Shown here: piece after piece, positions 26,495 to 35,700 of the stretch
Layout of the letters: the number at the start of each line of letters is the position of its first letter
Numbering within the stretch: position 1 is the first letter of the stretch
Assembly (NCBI RefSeq): GCF_020421205.1
Contig: NZ_JAIZZH010000004.1
Location: forward strand, 124,001-188,000
Reading direction: 5' to 3'
DNA: 64,000 nt
Source: Hymenobacter pini
GTDB lineage: Bacteria > Bacteroidota > Bacteroidia > Cytophagales > Hymenobacteraceae
The notes under the pieces: model-generated
The model's input: the letters and a program-made list of their open reading frames with translations, nothing else
Told to the model about the DNA's origin: nothing
The model's database searches: none
Made by a program: the position numbers and the translations under genes

Positions 26495-26548
26495 AAAAAG
26501 AAAAGCGCTTATGAAGCCATACTGAGGCCCATAAGCGCTTTTCTTTTT
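26495..26548. terminator. Bidirectional rho-independent terminator
   Basis: Exact 18-bp arms (26495-26512 and 26531-26548) containing AAAAGCGCTTAT are bounded by an A-run on one side and a T-run on the other. It lies between the convergent DUF5686 and DUF4834 stops. Confidence 0.85.
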
Positions 26549-26564
26549 CTCGTTGCATCAGTCT

Positions 26565-26846
26565 CTACCGCACCTCCTCGAAGTCGACATACTCGCCGCC
26601 CTTGAACTCTGTGGGCTTGCGAGGCTTCTCCCGGGGCGGAACGTAATCTACTTGTACTTCCCCGGATGCAGACTGACTACTCCTGGCATGAGGCTGGGCA
26701 GGATTTGTAAAGGGGCCTCCACCAAACTGCTGCCCAAACTGGCGGGCCTGTTTCTTCAACAAATGACTGATGATGAAGCGCATGAGCAACGGCACCACAT
26801 ACCGCCCAAACAGCCACAGAATGAGCAGAACAAGCAGAAATTTCAT
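26565..26846 (-). CDS. DUF4834 family small membrane protein
   Basis: This 93-residue protein has one N-terminal membrane helix (MKFLLVLLILWLFGRYVVPLL), a basic amphipathic stretch, a Gly/Ser-rich linker and the terminal GGEYVDFEEV motif typical of the DUF4834 family. Function unknown. The ATG at 26846 is preferred over 26852, which would add two residues before the helix. It starts 24 bases after the FkbM gene stop and is probably co-transcribed. Confidence 0.8.
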   Translation of the reverse strand: MKFLLVLLILWLFGRYVVPLLMRFIISHLLKKQARQFGQQFGGGPFTNPAQPHARSSQSASGEVQVDYVPPREKPRKPTEFKGGEYVDFEEVR

Positions 26847-26870
26847 TGGCAAAAAGGAGAGACCTGACGG

Positions 26871-27623
26871 TTAGGAAACAGGTTGAAAATAGAAATCGGC
26901 TGTAACGGCACTGGTCAAGTGGGCATCCGTGCAAGGCACAAGTTCAGAACGCTCCGACAATACAAATGGTTTATAGCCCAGCCCAGCCAACAACGTAGCC
27001 ACGGCCCGGCGGTTTTCCAGCCCATTCAGCTCCGTCTGAATCAGGGGCCGGAAGCGGCGCAGGGTTTCTTGCATGTGCCGGAACACCTCGTACTCGAAGC
27101 CTTCCACGTCGCACTTCACAAAATCCAGGCGCGGCAGGTGCGCAAACAGCTCATCGGGCACACGCATGGGTACCTCATAGGTGCGGGCGTAATGCTCGTG
27201 CGGGTTGCTGGCGGCCACTTTGGTCATGCCGTGGTGCAGCAACCCGTTACGCTCCGGGGTTCCCATTTGCACGGTAGTATTTTCACCGCCCAGCGCGTAC
27301 GGCAGCAACGTAAGGTTGGAAATTCCGCTCAACTGCACATTATCTTTCCAGATAGCCTGAAAGTCGGGAATAGGCTCCACGGCCAGCACTTGCCCCTGCA
27401 CACCTACCAGCCTGGAAAGCGCCACCGAATAGTACCCCAGGTTGGCGCCAATGTCCAGGCACACAAAACCGGGCCGCACAATCTTCTCCAGGAAAAAAAG
27501 CTCCGGATACTTCTGGCGGCCCCAGCCGGAACCAACCAGCCGCAAATACACCCGGCTTACCACCCGGATATACCGCTCAAAACCCAGCGTGCGGACCAGC
27601 AGCTTGCGCAGTTGTTTCATCAT
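26871..27623 (-). CDS. FkbM family methyltransferase
   Basis: This 250-residue class I SAM methyltransferase has the FkbM signature. Motif I is FVCLDIGANLGYYSVALSRL, an acidic second motif is VLAVEPIPD, and DFVKCDVEGFEYEVF is the characteristic D-EG-E segment. FkbM enzymes O-methylate polyketides, sugars or glycolipids. No polysaccharide cluster surrounds it, so the substrate is unknown. Two adjacent ATGs (27623 and 27620) are possible starts. Confidence 0.88.
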   Translation of the reverse strand: MMKQLRKLLVRTLGFERYIRVVSRVYLRLVGSGWGRQKYPELFFLEKIVRPGFVCLDIGANLGYYSVALSRLVGVQGQVLAVEPIPDFQAIWKDNVQLSGISNLTLLPYALGGENTTVQMGTPERNGLLHHGMTKVAASNPHEHYARTYEVPMRVPDELFAHLPRLDFVKCDVEGFEYEVFRHMQETLRRFRPLIQTELNGLENRRAVATLLAGLGYKPFVLSERSELVPCTDAHLTSAVTADFYFQPVS

Positions 27624-27677
27624 AACACTGCAAAGATGCCGGAAACCACGCAAACCCGCAGGCCCAGTTTTGCATCT

Positions 27678-28157
27678 TTAGCTTTCGGCGGTAGTACGCT
27701 GCTGGCGCAGCGCCCAGGCAGTACTAGCGGCTACCACGCCACCCACCAAATACCAGGCAACCGTCATGGCTTTGGTTTGCGGTGTCCGGTTGCTGGGGGC
27801 AGTTCCCAGGCCCATCGGCCCCGGCAGGAACACGCCGCCGATACCGGCCGCCAGCCCCAAGCTAATCCCGCGCCACCACACCCCACTACCGGCCCCTACC
27901 AGACTGTAGTATAGCCCATTACTGAGTATATCCCCGGCCAGGGTGAGAGCATAGGCAGTGGCGTGGTCAAGCTGCGGAGCATCGGCTTTATTGAGCAGCT
28001 TGCGTAGGCCCCGCTCCCCTAATAGGTCCATGCGCGGAGCATCAGCCGGGCGTACCCGGCGCACGGTTTCGTGCAGCACGTTGAGGACTACGGCTCCGGC
28101 AAAGCCACTGATCAGGGCTTTGGATAGGGTAGTCAGGGAAGAGGTGGAAGTGGACAT
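27678..28157 (-). CDS. Hypothetical membrane protein
   Basis: This 159-residue protein is not recognised as a named family. It has a short Ser/Thr-rich N-terminus and a hydrophobic segment AGAVVLNVLHETVRR. A central amphipathic region (DLLGERGLRKLLNKADAPQL) is followed by about three membrane segments in the C-terminal half (YALTLAGDILSNGLYYSL, GISLGLAAGIGGVFL, VAWYLVGGVVAASTAW). It lies 54 bases upstream of the FkbM gene on the same strand and divergent from tRNA-Thr. Confidence 0.6.
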   Translation of the reverse strand: MSTSTSSLTTLSKALISGFAGAVVLNVLHETVRRVRPADAPRMDLLGERGLRKLLNKADAPQLDHATAYALTLAGDILSNGLYYSLVGAGSGVWWRGISLGLAAGIGGVFLPGPMGLGTAPSNRTPQTKAMTVAWYLVGGVVAASTAWALRQQRTTAES

Positions 28158-28216
28158 CAGCGGAAGGAATAAGCGGAACTGAGCGGTTTGGATGAATAAA
28201 AAAATACGGTAGGAGC

Positions 28217-28248
28217 TTGCACGTTGTTCGCGCGGCTTTCTATCTTTG
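28217..28248 (+). promoter_or_regulatory. tRNA-Thr promoter (TTG-N21-TATCTTTG)
   Basis: TTG at 28217-28219 and TATCTTTG at 28241-28248 are 21 bases apart, a good Bacteroidota promoter match. Mature tRNA starts at 28281. Confidence 0.65.
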
Positions 28249-28280
28249 CTGCCCCTGGCGGAAATGCTGCTACGGAAAAT

Positions 28281-28356
28281 GCCTCTTTAGCTCAGTTGGT
28301 AGAGCAGCTCATTCGTAATGAGCAGGTCGTTGGTTCGAGTCCAATAAGGGGCTCCA
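28281..28356 (+). tRNA. tRNA-Thr (anticodon CGT)
   Basis: The 76-base cloverleaf is complete. The acceptor stem GCCTCTT pairs with AAGGGGC, including one G-U pair. The D-arm is GCTC-AGTTGGTA-GAGC and the anticodon stem is GCTCA/TGAGC around loop TTCGTAA. The T-arm is GTTGG-TTCGAGT-CCAAT, and discriminator T plus CCA are encoded. Anticodon CGT reads ACG (Thr). Confidence 0.96.
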
Positions 28357-28357
28357 G

Positions 28358-28389
28358 AAGCGCCGCTTTCAGTAATGAAGGCGGCGCTT
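28358..28389 (+). terminator. Terminator of tRNA-Thr
   Basis: AAGCGCCGC (28358-28366) pairs exactly with GCGGCGCTT (28381-28389), followed by TTTTC. It starts two bases after the tRNA CCA end. Confidence 0.8.
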
Positions 28390-28409
28390 TTTCATTGTAT
28401 ACCAACACA

Positions 28410-28440
28410 AAAGAGGGCCCGATAGTATCGGGCCCTCTTT
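28410..28440. terminator. Bidirectional terminator
   Basis: Arms AAAGAGGGCCCGA (28410-28422) and TCGGGCCCTCTTT (28428-28440) are exact complements with a 5-base loop. They sit between the tRNA and the stop of the convergent gene at 28467, giving that gene a minus-strand terminator. Confidence 0.8.
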
Positions 28441-28466
28441 CAGTATACATCGAATGCTACGCTAGC

Positions 28467-28949
28467 TTACAGGTCCGTGGCGTAATCGTCTTCGCCGTAG
28501 CTGCGGGTGGCACCACGGTACACCGAGTCGCTGGATTTGTTCCAGGTAGTGTCCTCGTCGCGGCTGCCGCGGTAGGTTTCGCCTTTGGGGCTGCTGCTCT
28601 TGGAGCGCAGGGCCAGCCAGCTCAGGCCACCTACCAGCAGGGCCCCGCCAATTACTTTCTGCGTCGGCGACAGGCTGTTTACTTGGTCTACCGCTTTCGA
28701 GCTGAAATCCTTAGCCTTTGTGCTCAGATCTTTTACCTGCTGCGAAAGTTGATTTACGTCGATATTTTTCAGCCACTGCTGCTGGTCCAGCCACGATTTC
28801 TGCTGGTCGTTCTGACGTGACGAGCGGTCCGACGTAGCGTTTTCCGAAGAAGCCGAAGCTTCCGAGGAGCCGTTTACTTCGCTGGCGGGAGTAAAGGTGA
28901 TGTGCTTATGGGCAGGAGCGCCGGGCTGATTTGATTTTTGAGTGCTCAT
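28467..28949 (-). CDS. Hypothetical single-helix protein with hydrophilic flanks
   Basis: This 160-residue protein is not recognised as a named family. A Ser/Asn/Gln-rich N-terminal half contains an amphipathic helix (NQLSQQVKDLSTKAKDFSSK). One membrane-length segment follows (KVIGGALLVGGLSWLALRS), then a charged Ser/Asp/Tyr-rich tail. The layout recalls small stress-type membrane proteins, but no homology is claimed. ATG 28949 is preferred to 28961, which would add four residues. Confidence 0.6.
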   Translation of the reverse strand: MSTQKSNQPGAPAHKHITFTPASEVNGSSEASASSENATSDRSSRQNDQQKSWLDQQQWLKNIDVNQLSQQVKDLSTKAKDFSSKAVDQVNSLSPTQKVIGGALLVGGLSWLALRSKSSSPKGETYRGSRDEDTTWNKSSDSVYRGATRSYGEDDYATDL

Positions 28950-29186
28950 GGGGGAGAACATTTCGTGATAGAAAGGGAGATAGTCATGACCATCAGGCCA
29001 TTTGCATCCCTATTCGTGAAAAGCGGCCAGAAGGTTACCAGAAGATTAGCCCAGCTCCATGACCCAGATAGCCACGGTCCATTTTGGAATGCTGTGCACA
29101 AAGGCTACAAACTCCACTGTAGGGCCAACCTCCGGCTCAGCTTACCGTTAGCGAGAAATCATCTGATCCTGCTTTCACGTGCTGTT

Positions 29187-29945
29187 ATGCCTTTCACTGC
29201 CCTCCCCGACCCTGCTAAGCGTTTTCAAGACAAAGTATGCATCGTTACCGGCGCTACCTCCGGCATTGGCCGGGCCGCTGCAATTCGCATGGGCCGGGAA
29301 GGTGGGCGCGTTGCCGTGTTAGGCCGCGACGCCGACGAGGGCAAGGAAACGGTACAGCTTATCAAGCAGGCCGGAGGCGAAGCATTGTTTATTCGCACGG
29401 ATGTAAGCAAGGATAGCCAGCTGGTACACGCCGTGGAACGCACCCTGAAAGAATGGAGCCGCATTGATGTACTGGTGGACAACGCCGGCATGATGACCTT
29501 TGACCCCATCCTGAAGCTCGACCCGAAAGACTGGGACCAGTTGATGCAGGTGAACCTGCGGCCATTATTCCGGCTTACCCAGTTGTGCCTACCCCACATG
29601 AAACGGGGCAGCATTGTGGCCGTCAGTTCGGTGCACGCTCAGCAAACCACGGCCAACGTGGTTCCCTACGCCACCAGCAAAGGGGCCATTGAAGCCTTCG
29701 TGCGGGGCCTCAGCCAGGAAATTCCGCATACTCATGCCCGCATCAACGCGGTGGCCCCCGGTGCCGTGGATACGCCCATGCTCTGGAGCAACCCCAACGT
29801 GAAAAGCGGCAAAGAGAAAATTACCGGCCAGGTGGGCACGCCCGAGGAGCTAGCCGCCGCCATCTGCTTTATAGCTTCCTCCGAGGCTAGTTTTGTGAAC
29901 GGCACCACCTTAGTAGTAGATGGGGGCCGCTTAGCGGCTTTGTAG
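29187..29945 (+). CDS. SDR family oxidoreductase
   Basis: This 252-residue classical short-chain dehydrogenase has the cofactor loop TGATSGIGRAA, VLVDNAG (an Asp replaces the first Asn of the usual NNAG), MQVNLRPLF with the tetrad Asn, and catalytic Ser in VAVSSVHA. Tyr/Lys lie in YATSKGAIEAF, and the final signature is NGTTLVVDGG. It is NAD(P)-dependent; the substrate is unknown. A frame open to 28938 is rejected because residues before MPFTALPDPAKRFQ look non-coding. A family A palindrome follows the stop. Confidence 0.88.
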   Translation: MPFTALPDPAKRFQDKVCIVTGATSGIGRAAAIRMGREGGRVAVLGRDADEGKETVQLIKQAGGEALFIRTDVSKDSQLVHAVERTLKEWSRIDVLVDNAGMMTFDPILKLDPKDWDQLMQVNLRPLFRLTQLCLPHMKRGSIVAVSSVHAQQTTANVVPYATSKGAIEAFVRGLSQEIPHTHARINAVAPGAVDTPMLWSNPNVKSGKEKITGQVGTPEELAAAICFIASSEASFVNGTTLVVDGGRLAAL

Positions 29946-29971
29946 GCGACATCCGTTACTTCAATAAGATC

Positions 29972-30060
29972 CTGTCATCCTGAGCGCAGCGAAGGACCTT
30001 ACCACATCCGAAACAGTTGTTCAGACGTGGTAAGGTCCTTCGCTGCGCTCAGGATGACAG
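29972..30060. repeat. Palindromic repeat family A, copy 3
   Basis: Exact 34-bp inverted arms (29972-30005 and 30027-30060) flank a 21-base loop that includes GAAACAGTTGTTC. The arms match copy 1 except at the inner end (CTTACCAC instead of CTTATCAC, compensated on the other arm). The right arm is followed by a T-run, so it could terminate the SDR transcript. It lies between the SDR stop and the DUF4157-like stop. Confidence 0.85.
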
Positions 30061-30081
30061 TTTTTTTGTGTAGTCAGAAAC

Positions 30082-30447
30082 TCACGACTTCACCTTGGGC
30101 GTAGGGTGCCGCTCAGCGGGACCGGGCAGGGGTTTGCCTTGGGCGTAGAGGTGGGCGTTGAGCTCAGCCGCGTTGCGGGCTTCCACCTCGAATGGGATGT
30201 TATAATAGCCGTGCCGCATCCAGTCGCGCAGGTAACGGGCCAGGAAACCCAGTCGCCCATATTGCTGAAACTGCCGGATGTGCTCCATCTCGTGCGCTAC
30301 CCAGTAGGGGTCCTGCAGAAACTGCTCCCGGCTCACGCCGCTTAAGTGAATACTGGTACCCAGCACCATAGCCACGTTGGAAGCCCCTAGCTTGGCGCGG
30401 GCCACCCGGGCAAACGGGGAATTTTCAACGATACGGGGGAGCAGCAT
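30082..30447 (-). CDS. Small HExxH (DUF4157-like) putative metalloprotease-fold protein
   Basis: The 121 residues contain HEMEH at about 52-56 inside DPYWVAHEMEHIRQFQQYG, a zinc-binding HExxH helix. A downstream acidic segment (PFEVEARNAAE) could supply the third ligand. It resembles short DUF4157-type minimal gluzincin-like proteins of Bacteroidota. No signal peptide is apparent. Whether it is catalytic is unknown. It is convergent with the SDR gene. Confidence 0.65.
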   Translation of the reverse strand: MLLPRIVENSPFARVARAKLGASNVAMVLGTSIHLSGVSREQFLQDPYWVAHEMEHIRQFQQYGRLGFLARYLRDWMRHGYYNIPFEVEARNAAELNAHLYAQGKPLPGPAERHPTPKVKS

Positions 30448-30762
30448 AGGGCAAGAAAAAAGTGGGCTGAATGTACGGAAGGCTTCAGTCAGAGGTTGCT
30501 AATCGGGTTATTAATTTTCTACCGTTTAGTTGTGACTTTAGAAGAACTTTGCAGCAAAACGGTCAAAAACTGACCGAGTCTAAAATTTTGGACTTAGCTT
30601 TAACCAATGGCCGTCGTCAAATCTACCGGTTTCGGCGACCAGAAAGGTCTTATTTTCTCTCTTTTGTCATCCGGGTTTTCCGGTTGCCTATCGATTAAAC
30701 AGAAGTACGCGTACCTCCCGTTCGGTTGACCCCAGCGGGCCTTCTTCCTCCCACGACGGACA
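30448..30762. other. 315-base gap without a supported gene
   Basis: This AT-richer stretch separates the divergent DUF4157-like and NlpC/P60 genes. A 75-codon open frame (30471-30698) has no signal peptide, domain or coding-like composition and is not accepted. The region presumably holds both promoters, but I see no full TTTG-N20-TANNTTTG pair. I see no repeat or RNA in it. Confidence 0.5.
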
Positions 30763-31362
30763 ATGAAAAACAGCATTCTGTATTGCCTCGCCGCGGCCTC
30801 GATGGTCCTGTCTTTTTTCTTCGAACAAAATCCTTCGGCTACGGCTGCCTCGCCGCTGGCCACTACGCAGGAAGCCTCGCTGCTCGGCAGCTTGTTTTCC
30901 GGTGATGAAGAGGCTCGCGTACTCACGGCTTCCGATTCTGTAGCCTATGATAAAGTAGCCCACCGCCTCGGTATTGAGGCCAGCTACGACGCCGATAAAA
31001 ACCTGCTGGAAACCGTAGTATCGTGGTTGGGCACTCCCTACCGCTACGGCAGCAACAGCAAAAGCGGCACCGACTGCTCCGGGTTTGTAACCCGCGTATT
31101 CAAAGAAGCTTACGGTATCACCCTGCAGCGCAGCTCCCGCTCCATGTTCACCAGCGTGAAGCACGTGCAGAAGGACGAAATGCAAACCGGTGACTTGGTA
31201 TTCTTCCGCCGGGGTCCGGGCCAGCCCATCTACCACGTAGGCATCTACCTGAAAGATGGCAAGTTTGCCCACTCGGCCTGCGGTGGTGGCGTAATGGTTA
31301 GCTCCCTGCACCAGGCCTACTACAGCCGCAATTTTTACGCCGCTGGCCGCGTAGAGCGCTAA
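30763..31362 (+). CDS. C40 family NlpC/P60 peptidoglycan hydrolase
   Basis: This 199-residue exported protein (signal MKNSILYCLAAASMVLSFFF) has a C-terminal NlpC/P60 cysteine peptidase domain. Catalytic Cys105 lies in GTDCSGFV, His158 in YHVGIYL, and His170 in KFAHSA is the likely third residue. The TPYRYGSNSKSG and GDLVFFRR segments are typical. It should cleave D-Glu to DAP or related stem-peptide bonds in the periplasm. A terminator follows at 31385. Confidence 0.92.
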   Translation: MKNSILYCLAAASMVLSFFFEQNPSATAASPLATTQEASLLGSLFSGDEEARVLTASDSVAYDKVAHRLGIEASYDADKNLLETVVSWLGTPYRYGSNSKSGTDCSGFVTRVFKEAYGITLQRSSRSMFTSVKHVQKDEMQTGDLVFFRRGPGQPIYHVGIYLKDGKFAHSACGGGVMVSSLHQAYYSRNFYAAGRVER

Positions 31363-31384
31363 GCCCTTCTACATTCCGATTTTC

Positions 31385-31414
31385 AAACGCTCCGTTCTGC
31401 CGAACGGAGCGTTT
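31385..31414 (+). terminator. Rho-independent terminator after the NlpC/P60 gene
   Basis: AAACGCTCCGTTC (31385-31397) and GAACGGAGCGTTT (31402-31414) are exact arms with a 4-base loop, followed by a T-rich tract. Confidence 0.85.
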
Positions 31415-31525
31415 TTGTTTTTTCTGCGACCTTCGGGGCGGAAAACCATTTGGGCCGAAGTGCGGTATAGCACACGGCCAGAAACCCGTAATTAGGCCTT
31501 TACTCCTTTCTCTCCCTCCGCAGCC

Positions 31526-32170
31526 ATGGACAAACAGAATCCCAAAGGCCAGGACATAGCCTCCTCCCCCATTTTTAAGAAATTCGTCGGGAAAGCCGAG
31601 GAATATGTGAAGAAGCCTACGCGCATGAAGCAGCTGCTGAATGACGCGTACCAGAAAGCCAGCGAAAAGAAGGACGTGGGCTCCATTGCCCACGAAGCCT
31701 GGGAAACGCTGCAAACCCTGCTCCGTCTCATCCGCACCTCTATTTCGGGTGAATACACGGGCCTGCCTACCTCCACGGTTATTGCCGCCGTAGCTGTTAC
31801 TATCTACTTCCTGAGCCCTATCGACCTGATTCCGGATTTTATTCCGGTACTGGGCCTGCTGGATGACGTGGCCCTGGTGGCTTGGTTCAGCACCACCATT
31901 AAGGAAGAAATGGACAAGTTTCTGGAGTGGGAGAAAACCCGCCCCAGCGTGGTAGAAGATGCCACGGTAGTGGAGGATGAGTCAAAGGCTCCGCAGGCCC
32001 GCTCGGCTTCGGGCCACGCTGCTCCCAGCCCCGAATCTTCCAACGCTGACCAAACCTCGGCCACGCTGCACCACGACGTAGCCTCTACCACTACCGACAG
32101 CACCCGGGAACCCAGCGCTACTGCTGAAAGCCGCCCCAGCGGCGGTGATGCCGGCGGTAACGTCCGCTAG
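31526..32170 (+). CDS. YkvA (DUF1232) family membrane protein
   Basis: The 214-residue protein contains the DUF1232 core at about residues 90-125: a hydrophobic segment followed by FLSPIDLIPDFIPVLGLLDD. A long Ser/Ala/Glu-rich, probably disordered, C-terminal tail (about 60 residues) is not part of the family core. Function unknown. It begins at ATG 31526, followed by a Lys-rich cytoplasmic helix. Confidence 0.85.
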   Translation: MDKQNPKGQDIASSPIFKKFVGKAEEYVKKPTRMKQLLNDAYQKASEKKDVGSIAHEAWETLQTLLRLIRTSISGEYTGLPTSTVIAAVAVTIYFLSPIDLIPDFIPVLGLLDDVALVAWFSTTIKEEMDKFLEWEKTRPSVVEDATVVEDESKAPQARSASGHAAPSPESSNADQTSATLHHDVASTTTDSTREPSATAESRPSGGDAGGNVR

Positions 32171-32191
32171 GCTTTACTAACCAGCCAAGAG

Positions 32192-32243
32192 GAAGCCCCG
32201 TGGGAGCGGCCGCACACGCAGTGCGCCGCCCCCACGGGGCTTC
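32192..32243. terminator. Hairpin terminator after the YkvA gene
   Basis: Arms GAAGCCCCGTGGG (32192-32204) and CCCACGGGGCTTC (32231-32243) are exact complements, with a further GC-rich stem inside the loop. It lies between the convergent YkvA and ACP-like stops. Confidence 0.75.
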
Positions 32244-32294
32244 ATACGTTTGGGAATGGGTACTGCCTGGCGGCTGATGCCCGACAGTGGATAC

Positions 32295-32567
32295 TTACGC
32301 GGCCTGCTGCTGGGCAGGCGTGTGGGTTACCACGTACTTTACAAAATCACCTACAGTGGCCAAGGGCACTTCATCCGGAATGGTGATGTGGAAGTTACGC
32401 TCCAGCTCCAGAATGATGTCCACGACATCTACCGTATCAAAGCCGAACTCCCGGCTTAGGTCGGAACCGATACGCAGGCGACGGGCCTTAATGGCTTTTC
32501 GCTTGCTGATGATGCGCAGCACCTGCTGCTGAATGGTTTTGGGGGCGGTAGTCGTTGAGGTGAACAT
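32295..32567 (-). CDS. Acyl-carrier-protein-like protein lacking the phosphopantetheine serine
   Basis: This 90-residue protein has the length and layout of an acyl carrier protein: helix I (TIQQQVLRIISKRK), then FDTVDVVDIILELERNFHI, the conserved TIPDE, ATVGDFVKYV and a flexible tail. In true ACPs the sequence before DTVE is D-S-L, and the Ser carries 4'-phosphopantetheine. Here the corresponding residues read F-G-F, so no attachment serine is visible. It may have a structural, regulatory or non-thioester role, or be a decaying paralogue. The ATG at 32567 gives the ACP-like N-terminus; a longer frame to 32705 adds unrelated residues. It is alone, downstream of the RND operon. Confidence 0.75.
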   Translation of the reverse strand: MFTSTTTAPKTIQQQVLRIISKRKAIKARRLRIGSDLSREFGFDTVDVVDIILELERNFHITIPDEVPLATVGDFVKYVVTHTPAQQQAA

Positions 32568-32736
32568 AAGGGAAACGACAGGGGTACGGGGGAGAAAAAA
32601 CGGCAGCACGGGCCAGCTTCGACAATAGGCCCGCCCATTCGGGCGGAGGAGTACGGCGCGGTACCCGATGGTTGCACGTATCAGCAGAAAAAATCCGGAA
32701 GCCAAGCAAACCCGGCTTCCGGCACCAGAGGACAGA

Positions 32737-35700
32737 TTAGTGCGTGAGCACTGGAGGCGTAGCAGCTTCTACCTCTTCGGCATCGGCTACGGGTTCAGGT
32801 TCTTTTTTGAGACGTAGCTTCAGGCTTTCGCTCAGCAGGTACATTACGGGCACAACCAGCAGGGTAATAGCCGTGGCAAACACCAGACCGAAGATGATGG
32901 TCCAGGCCAGCGGACCCCAGAACACTACCGACTCACCCCCGATAAAGAAGTGCGGGTTGCCGGAGGCGAACAGCTCGTAGAAGTCGATGTTCAGGCCAAT
33001 AGCCAGCGGAATCAGCCCCAGGGTGGCAGCCGTGGCCGTCAGGATTACCGGGTTGAGGCGGGTACGGCCGGCCAGCACAATGGCTTCGCGCAGCGGCATG
33101 CCTTGGGCGCGCAGGATATCGGTGAATTCAACCAGTAGAATACCGTTCTTCACCACAATACCGGCTAGGGCAATGATACCCACGCCCGTCATTACGATGG
33201 AGATGTTCATGCCCGTAATGGCCAGGCCCCAGAACACCCCGGCAATGGAGAACAGCACCTCCGAAAGAATGATAACCGGCTTGCTGAACGAGTTGAACTG
33301 CGTAACCAGAATCAGGAAGATGAGTGCCAGGGCACCTAGACCAGCCAGGGGCAGGAAGTCGGTGGTTTCCTTCTGGTCTTCCTCAGCCCCGCCCATTTTG
33401 ATGGTGTAGCCAGCCGGCGTGGGGAACGACTTTAGCGCCGTGCGGATGTTGGCTACCACGTCGGGGCCGGTGTAGCCGTTGAGCACGTTGGAGCTGATGG
33501 TGATGACGCGCTTGGTGTCTTTGCGCCGGATGCCACCGTAGGTAGAGCCGTAAGTTACCTGGGCGATGGACGAAATGGGCACTTGGCGTATGGCCCCTGT
33601 AGCATCACGGAACGTGAGGGGAGCGTTGATGATGGCATCCACGTCGTTGCGGTAGGGTTTAGCATAGCGCACCTGCACGGGATACTCGTCGTCGGAGGTC
33701 TTGAATTTGCTGGCTTCCGAACCGTAGATGGCCGTGCGCACTTCCAGTCCAATCTGGCCGGTGCTGATGCCTTCCCGGTTGGCCCGGGTGCGGTCAATGT
33801 TCACGGCAATTTCGGGGTTGCGGTCCTCCAGGTTAGAGCGCAGGGCTTCCACGCCGCCAATGTTGAGCGAGTCCACGTAACGGGTTACCTTCTTGCTGAG
33901 CTTGGCCAGGGTAGGATAATCGTCGCCGATAACCTCAATGGCAATGGGCTTCTGCTGGGGCGGGCCGCTGGCTTCCTGGTCCACCGAAATTTCGGCGCCG
34001 GGAATGCCTTTCACTACCGCCCGGATTTTGTCCATGTAGGTACCAGTGGCTGGGCCGGTCCGGTCGCTCAGCTCTTTGAAGGCCACGGCCACTTTGCCCA
34101 TGTTCGACATAGCCGTACCGCTTGATGAAGAGGCATCCGAGGGGTCACCGGCGCCAATGGCCACGTTGGTAATCACCGATTCCACGTCGGGGTTCTGGCG
34201 GCCGATGACGCCGTAGATGCGGTTTTCTAGTACTTTGGTGATGGAGTCCGTAATTTCTACGCGGGTACCCACCGGCATTTTCAGGTAGGTATAGATGAAT
34301 TTCGGGTCACCTTTGGGGAAGAAGTCCACCTTGGGGCTGCGCATACCAATGGCCACGAACGAGCCAATGAACAGCACAATCACACCCACCATCACCAGCG
34401 CGGGGTGGCCGATGGCCCAGCGTACCAGGTTGGCGTAGCCATTCTGGAACTTGGGCAGGGCGCGGGTCTGGAACCAGGCAATCATCTTCACCAGCACAAA
34501 CTTGTCGAGCAGGATGAAGCCGGCTAGGGCCAGGCAGATATTGCCGATGAAGTGACCAATCAGGCCGCTGGTTTCGCCATCGGGGCCTACCTCGGGCGTC
34601 GCGCCCAGGGCCAGCACGTTGAACAGGATACCCAAAGCCACCAGTACGCCTACGGCAATTTTGAGGCCTTTGCTCAGCTTGGGCTTGCTGTGCAAGTCTT
34701 CCTCGAAGTGCTCCTCGCGCTCCATGAACGACACGGCAAACACGGGGTTCATGATGAAGGCCACCACCAGCGACGACATCAGGGTGATGATGAGCGTAAC
34801 GGGCAGGTAGTACATGAACGAGCCCACGATACCGGGCCAGAACATCAGCGGCACGAAGGGAGCTACTGTGGTAAGCGTACCGGCCAGTACCGGCACGAAT
34901 ACCTCACCGGCGGCGAACTTGGCGGCCTTTTCGGTGCTCAGCTCGGGATGTTCGTGCAGCAGGCGGTGGGTGTTTTCGATTACCACAATGGCGTCATCCA
35001 CCACAATGCCCAGCGCCAGCAGGAAGGCGAAGAGCACAATCATGTTCAGCGAGAAATCGAAGCCCGGAATAATCAGGAAGGCCAGGAACATCGAAATCGG
35101 CACGGACAGGCCCACGAACATGGCGTTGGTGGTGCCCATAAAGAACAGCAGGATGGCTGTTACCAGCAGGAAGCCAATAACAATGGTGTTAATCAGGTCG
35201 TGCAGCGTAACGCGGGTGTCGTTGGAGGTGTCACCGGTGATGGTCACCTTCAACTCGCTGGGCAGGGTTTTCTCAGCATCCTTCACCAGCGCCTTGATTT
35301 TATCGGAGGCGTCAATCAGGTTTTCGCCCTGGCGCTTCACCACGTTCAGGGTAATGGCGGGCTTGCCATCGAGGCGGGCGTAGGACTCCCGGTCTTTAAA
35401 GCCGTCCGTTACGGTGGCAATATCCCCGAGGCGCACGGCCGCCCCGTTGAGGTTCTTCACCTGGATGTCGGCAATGTCCTCGGCGCGCACGTACTGGCCG
35501 GCCACGCGCACGGCCCGCTTTTGGGAACCCACGTCCACGGAACCACCCGAGATGGTCACGTTTTCGCGGGCAATGGCGTTGCTGATGTCGGAGAAGCCCA
35601 GGCGCGAAGCCCGCAGCTTGTTCAGGTCCACGTCCACGTTCACCTGCTGGTCGAGGGCACCTACGATGTCCACTCGGGTAATTTCGGGCAGGGCCTCAAT

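Noticed and set aside
29187..29945. SDR thought inactive because NNAG reads VDNAG
   Set aside because: The NAG Asn, the tetrad Asn (VNLRPLF), Ser, Tyr and Lys are all present, so the enzyme is probably active.
30471..30698. 75-codon frame in the 315-base gap before the NlpC/P60 gene
   Set aside because: It has no domain, signal or convincing start context, and the region is AT-rich and regulatory-looking.
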